Source of the DNA: Pelagibaculum spongiae
GTDB taxonomy: Bacteria > Pseudomonadota > Gammaproteobacteria > Enterobacterales > Pelagibaculaceae
Direction of reading: 5' to 3'
DNA: 64,000 nt
Assembly: GCF_003097315.1 (NCBI RefSeq)
Contig: NZ_QDDL01000009.1
Span: forward strand, 62,001-126,000
Under the pieces are notes generated by a model. The model worked only from the letters and a program-made list of their open reading frames with translations. It ran no database searches and was not told the origin of the DNA. The position numbers and the translations under genes are program-made. The stretch's first letter is position 1. Each line of letters opens with the position of its first letter. Shown in pieces: positions 61,857 to 64,000 of this stretch.

Positions 61857-63347
61857 TTACAAATACCGATTTTCCAAATGCTGTCTAAAGTACTCCGGAT
61901 TTAACGTTTCGCCAGTCGCTTTTTCAATCAAGGTATCGGTGTCATAACGGCTAGCTTGTGACCAAATATTCTGCTGCAGCCAGTCAAAAATTGGCGCTAG
62001 GTCGCCCTTAGCAATCATCTGATCGACATTCGGCAACTGCTTTCGAATGGTGGAAAACTGCTGTGCCGCATACATCGCACCTAAGGTGTAGCTTGGAAAA
62101 TAACCAATCGCACCATCAGTCCAATGGATATCTTGCATCGGGCCATCTTTAAAGTTGCCCTCAGTATTTAACCCTAAATACTGCTGCATTTTTTGATTCC
62201 AAACAGCTGGAATATCATCGACTTCCATTTCACCTTCAATCAATGCTTTTTCAATTTCATAACGCAAAATCACATGCGCTGGATAAGTTACTTCATCGGC
62301 ATCGACTCGAATATTTCCTGGATTTACCTGAGTATATAAAGTCTGTAAATTTTCTAAGCTTAATGCTGACTGATCGGTTAAGTGCTGCTTTATTTTAGGT
62401 AAAATTAATTCCAGAAAACCCGGATGGCGACCTAATTGCATTTCAAAAAATAGCGACTGGCTTTCGTGAATTCCCATGGAACGCGCACGAGCCACTGGCT
62501 GGCTAATCCATTCTAATGGCAAGTTTTGTTCATAACGTGCATGGCCGGTTTCATGAACAATTCCCATTAATGACTGGGTAAAATCGGCTTCATCATAACG
62601 GGTAGTTATTCGCACATCTTCCGGCACACCACCACAGAAAGGGTGCATGCTGATGTCCAACCGGCCTCGATTAAAATCAAAACCTAGCAAGCCCATTACA
62701 TCACGACCAAGAGATTCTTGTGCTGCTACAGGAAATGGGCCTTGCGGCACTATTAGCGGTTGAATAAGCGCTTCTGCTTTTTGCTTTTGCTGCACCTTTT
62801 GAATCAGTTCAGGTAACCAGCTTTTTACTTGGCCAAAAATCTTATCCAGTTTTTCAGTGGTCATGCCCGGTTCAAATACATTCAACAGCGCATCATAGCG
62901 AGAGCAGCCAGTTGCTTTAGCTCGGATTTCAGCTTCTTTTCGAGTGAGCTCTACCACCGGTTTAAGATTTTCAGCAAAACCCGCCCAGTTATTTTCACCG
63001 CGCTGGCTGCGCCATTCATGTTCACACTTTGCTCCTGCCAGACTTTTTTCCCGCACCAAATCTTCAGGCAGTACATTCGTTTTCTGCCAGCTGTTGTGCA
63101 TTTCATGCAAATTAGCCGCTTGCCATGGCTCTAGCGATTCTTTTTTGGCTTGCTTAAATAATTCACTCAGATCTGTTGCAGCCATTTGCTGATGGATGAT
63201 TACACCCAGTTCAGCCATTGCATTGGCGCGCGCTTGATTGCCGCCAGATGGCATCATAGTTGCGCCATCCCAGCTAACCATTGCTTGCAGATGGGATAAT
63301 TGGTGAAGTCGATGAAAACGGGAAGATAATTGCTGGTAGGCAGTCAT
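61857..63347 (-). CDS. M32-family metallocarboxypeptidase (Taq type)
   Basis: A cytoplasmic zinc carboxypeptidase with broad specificity. I start at ATG 63347 (496 residues, MTAYQQLSSRFHRLHQLSHL), which matches the family; the frame extends to 63380. The zinc motif is IVHETGHARYEQNLP near residue 265. Other family blocks are SHLQAMVSWDGATMMPSGG, DVRITTRYDEADF, MGIHESQSLFFE and the ending ATGETLNPEYFRQHLENRYL. Single-gene unit. Confidence 0.94.
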   Translation of the reverse strand: MTAYQQLSSRFHRLHQLSHLQAMVSWDGATMMPSGGNQARANAMAELGVIIHQQMAATDLSELFKQAKKESLEPWQAANLHEMHNSWQKTNVLPEDLVREKSLAGAKCEHEWRSQRGENNWAGFAENLKPVVELTRKEAEIRAKATGCSRYDALLNVFEPGMTTEKLDKIFGQVKSWLPELIQKVQQKQKAEALIQPLIVPQGPFPVAAQESLGRDVMGLLGFDFNRGRLDISMHPFCGGVPEDVRITTRYDEADFTQSLMGIVHETGHARYEQNLPLEWISQPVARARSMGIHESQSLFFEMQLGRHPGFLELILPKIKQHLTDQSALSLENLQTLYTQVNPGNIRVDADEVTYPAHVILRYEIEKALIEGEMEVDDIPAVWNQKMQQYLGLNTEGNFKDGPMQDIHWTDGAIGYFPSYTLGAMYAAQQFSTIRKQLPNVDQMIAKGDLAPIFDWLQQNIWSQASRYDTDTLIEKATGETLNPEYFRQHLENRYL

Positions 63348-63458
63348 AAATATTTGGCTCTTTTTGTAAAAGATAACCAATTATACCGACACTGATAAAA
63401 AAGAGAGAGAAAATCAGTAAAGTAAAAAGGTGCAGGAATAAATATTCAGGCACAAAAA

Positions 63459-63490
63459 AACCGCGCTCTGAATCACTGCAGAACGCGGTT
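63459..63490 (-). terminator. Intrinsic terminator of the last gene
   Basis: On the minus strand AACCGCG / CGCGGTT encloses a paired CTGCAG-containing loop and is followed by a T7 run, 17 bp after the stop. Confidence 0.85.
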
Positions 63491-63506
63491 GAATCTAGCG
63501 ATCAAA

Positions 63507-63992
63507 TTAAGCTGCAGCCAGCTTGCTCTTGATCCATTCTTTCAGTAAAACGTCTTCCATCTTCAAAGGGCTACCTTCTTTATCGCCTTCGATACAGAAG
63601 AAATTAATCATCAGCGTATTGCCTTTCAAAATGTATTCATCAAGGTGCATTGGCAGAATCACAACTTCAAAATCGCCTTCAAGTTCACCTTCCAGCTCAC
63701 TCAGATTCATGATTTTTAATGGCTGCATCATAGCGTTCATCAGCTTCATATCTTCCACAGCCCACATGGTGTTGTTCCAGAAACGACCTTCTGCAACACA
63801 CTCTGGGTGGAAACGCTCTTTATTGCTGATAGCGCTCAGTGCACGGCGTACCGTTTCATGAGTAAACAACCCGTCTTTATACACAGGCTTCATGGTAGGG
63901 TGGCCAGCAATGGTGTTGATGTACAAATCAGATAATTTTTCACGGTCAACACTGGACTGCCAGAAGAAGTGGATCAGCTCCATTACTTCCAT
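63507..63992 (-). CDS. Conserved hypothetical protein
   Basis: The 161-residue soluble protein has no signal peptide or membrane segment. It looks like an alpha/beta fold with a polar helical N-terminus (ELIHFFWQSSVDREKLSDLY) and a strand-rich middle (LEGDFEVVILPMHLDEYILK, then NTLMINFFCIEGDKEG). The start ATG lies 8 bp inside the window edge and the frame stays open beyond it, so a longer form cannot be excluded. I do not recognise the family. Confidence 0.7.
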   Translation of the reverse strand: MEVMELIHFFWQSSVDREKLSDLYINTIAGHPTMKPVYKDGLFTHETVRRALSAISNKERFHPECVAEGRFWNNTMWAVEDMKLMNAMMQPLKIMNLSELEGELEGDFEVVILPMHLDEYILKGNTLMINFFCIEGDKEGSPLKMEDVLLKEWIKSKLAAA

Positions 63993-64000
63993 GTTTAATT

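Overview
The window is chromosomal DNA of a gammaproteobacterium, most likely a marine one from the Oceanospirillales/Pseudomonas-like part of the class. The gene order tsaD / rpsU-yqeY-dnaG-rpoD / tRNA-Ile2(CAU) is the Pseudomonas-type macromolecular synthesis locus. A full EF-P beta-lysylation set (epmA, efp, epmB), FimX/FimW-type c-di-GMP effectors, BamD, RluD, RapA and ZapE also fit. Taxonomy below class level is inference.

Layout. 1-7.3 kb: end of an unknown gene, tsaD (minus), then rpsU, yqeY, dnaG, rpoD and a CAU tRNA. 7.4-13.3 kb: a cysteine desulfurase, a hairpin-rich intergenic cluster, a divergent XapR-like regulator and xapA pair around a perfect operator-like palindrome, a truncated and mutated metallopeptidase relic, a membrane-anchored unknown, and epmA. 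13.4-22 kb: an EamA transporter, a SemiSWEET protein, efp and epmB divergent, then FimW-like PilZ protein, FimX-like protein and a degenerate membrane nucleotide cyclase-like protein. 22-31.3 kb is accessory in character: an AT-rich HAD-like gene, zapE, tpx, sirB2, a secreted pore-forming cytolysin of the Vibrio cholerae cytolysin family with a ricin-type lectin domain, a complete IS66-family element with intact inverted repeats and an 8-bp target duplication, a small repeat unit, and an AraC/GyrI-like regulator. 32-46.4 kb: DUF1636 protein, excalibur protein, rapA, the YjjW/YjjI glycyl radical pair, an RND efflux adaptor/pump pair, a CNNM-type CBS protein and an unknown. 46.7-55.8 kb: an aldehyde dehydrogenase with its TetR regulator, bamD and rluD divergent, then an aspartate module (HypT-like LysR, Asp/Glu racemase, aspA) with a divergent LysE/RhtB exporter. 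55.9-61.8 kb: hcp-hcr with a divergent NorR-like regulator that keeps the NO-sensing GAF domain and Fis-type DNA-binding domain but has no AAA+ domain. A decayed second copy of the 3' part of that regulator brackets a TcdA/TcdB-like glycosyltransferase gene. 61.8-64 kb: an M32 carboxypeptidase and a conserved unknown.

The strongest points for follow-up are (i) the AAA+-less NorR-type sensor beside hcp-hcr, with two TGTC-N5-GACA sites; (ii) the direct repeat of about 340 bp made of that regulator's 3' end, which frames a toxin-type glycosyltransferase gene; (iii) the VCC-type cytolysin gene next to a recently inserted IS66 element; and (iv) a family of small palindromic intergenic repeats ending in GTAGGTT. 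Hcp and Hcr would form a nitrosative-stress reductase system controlled by the short NorR. The cytolysin and the glycosyltransferase suggest interaction with eukaryotic cells. These functional statements are inferred from family membership.
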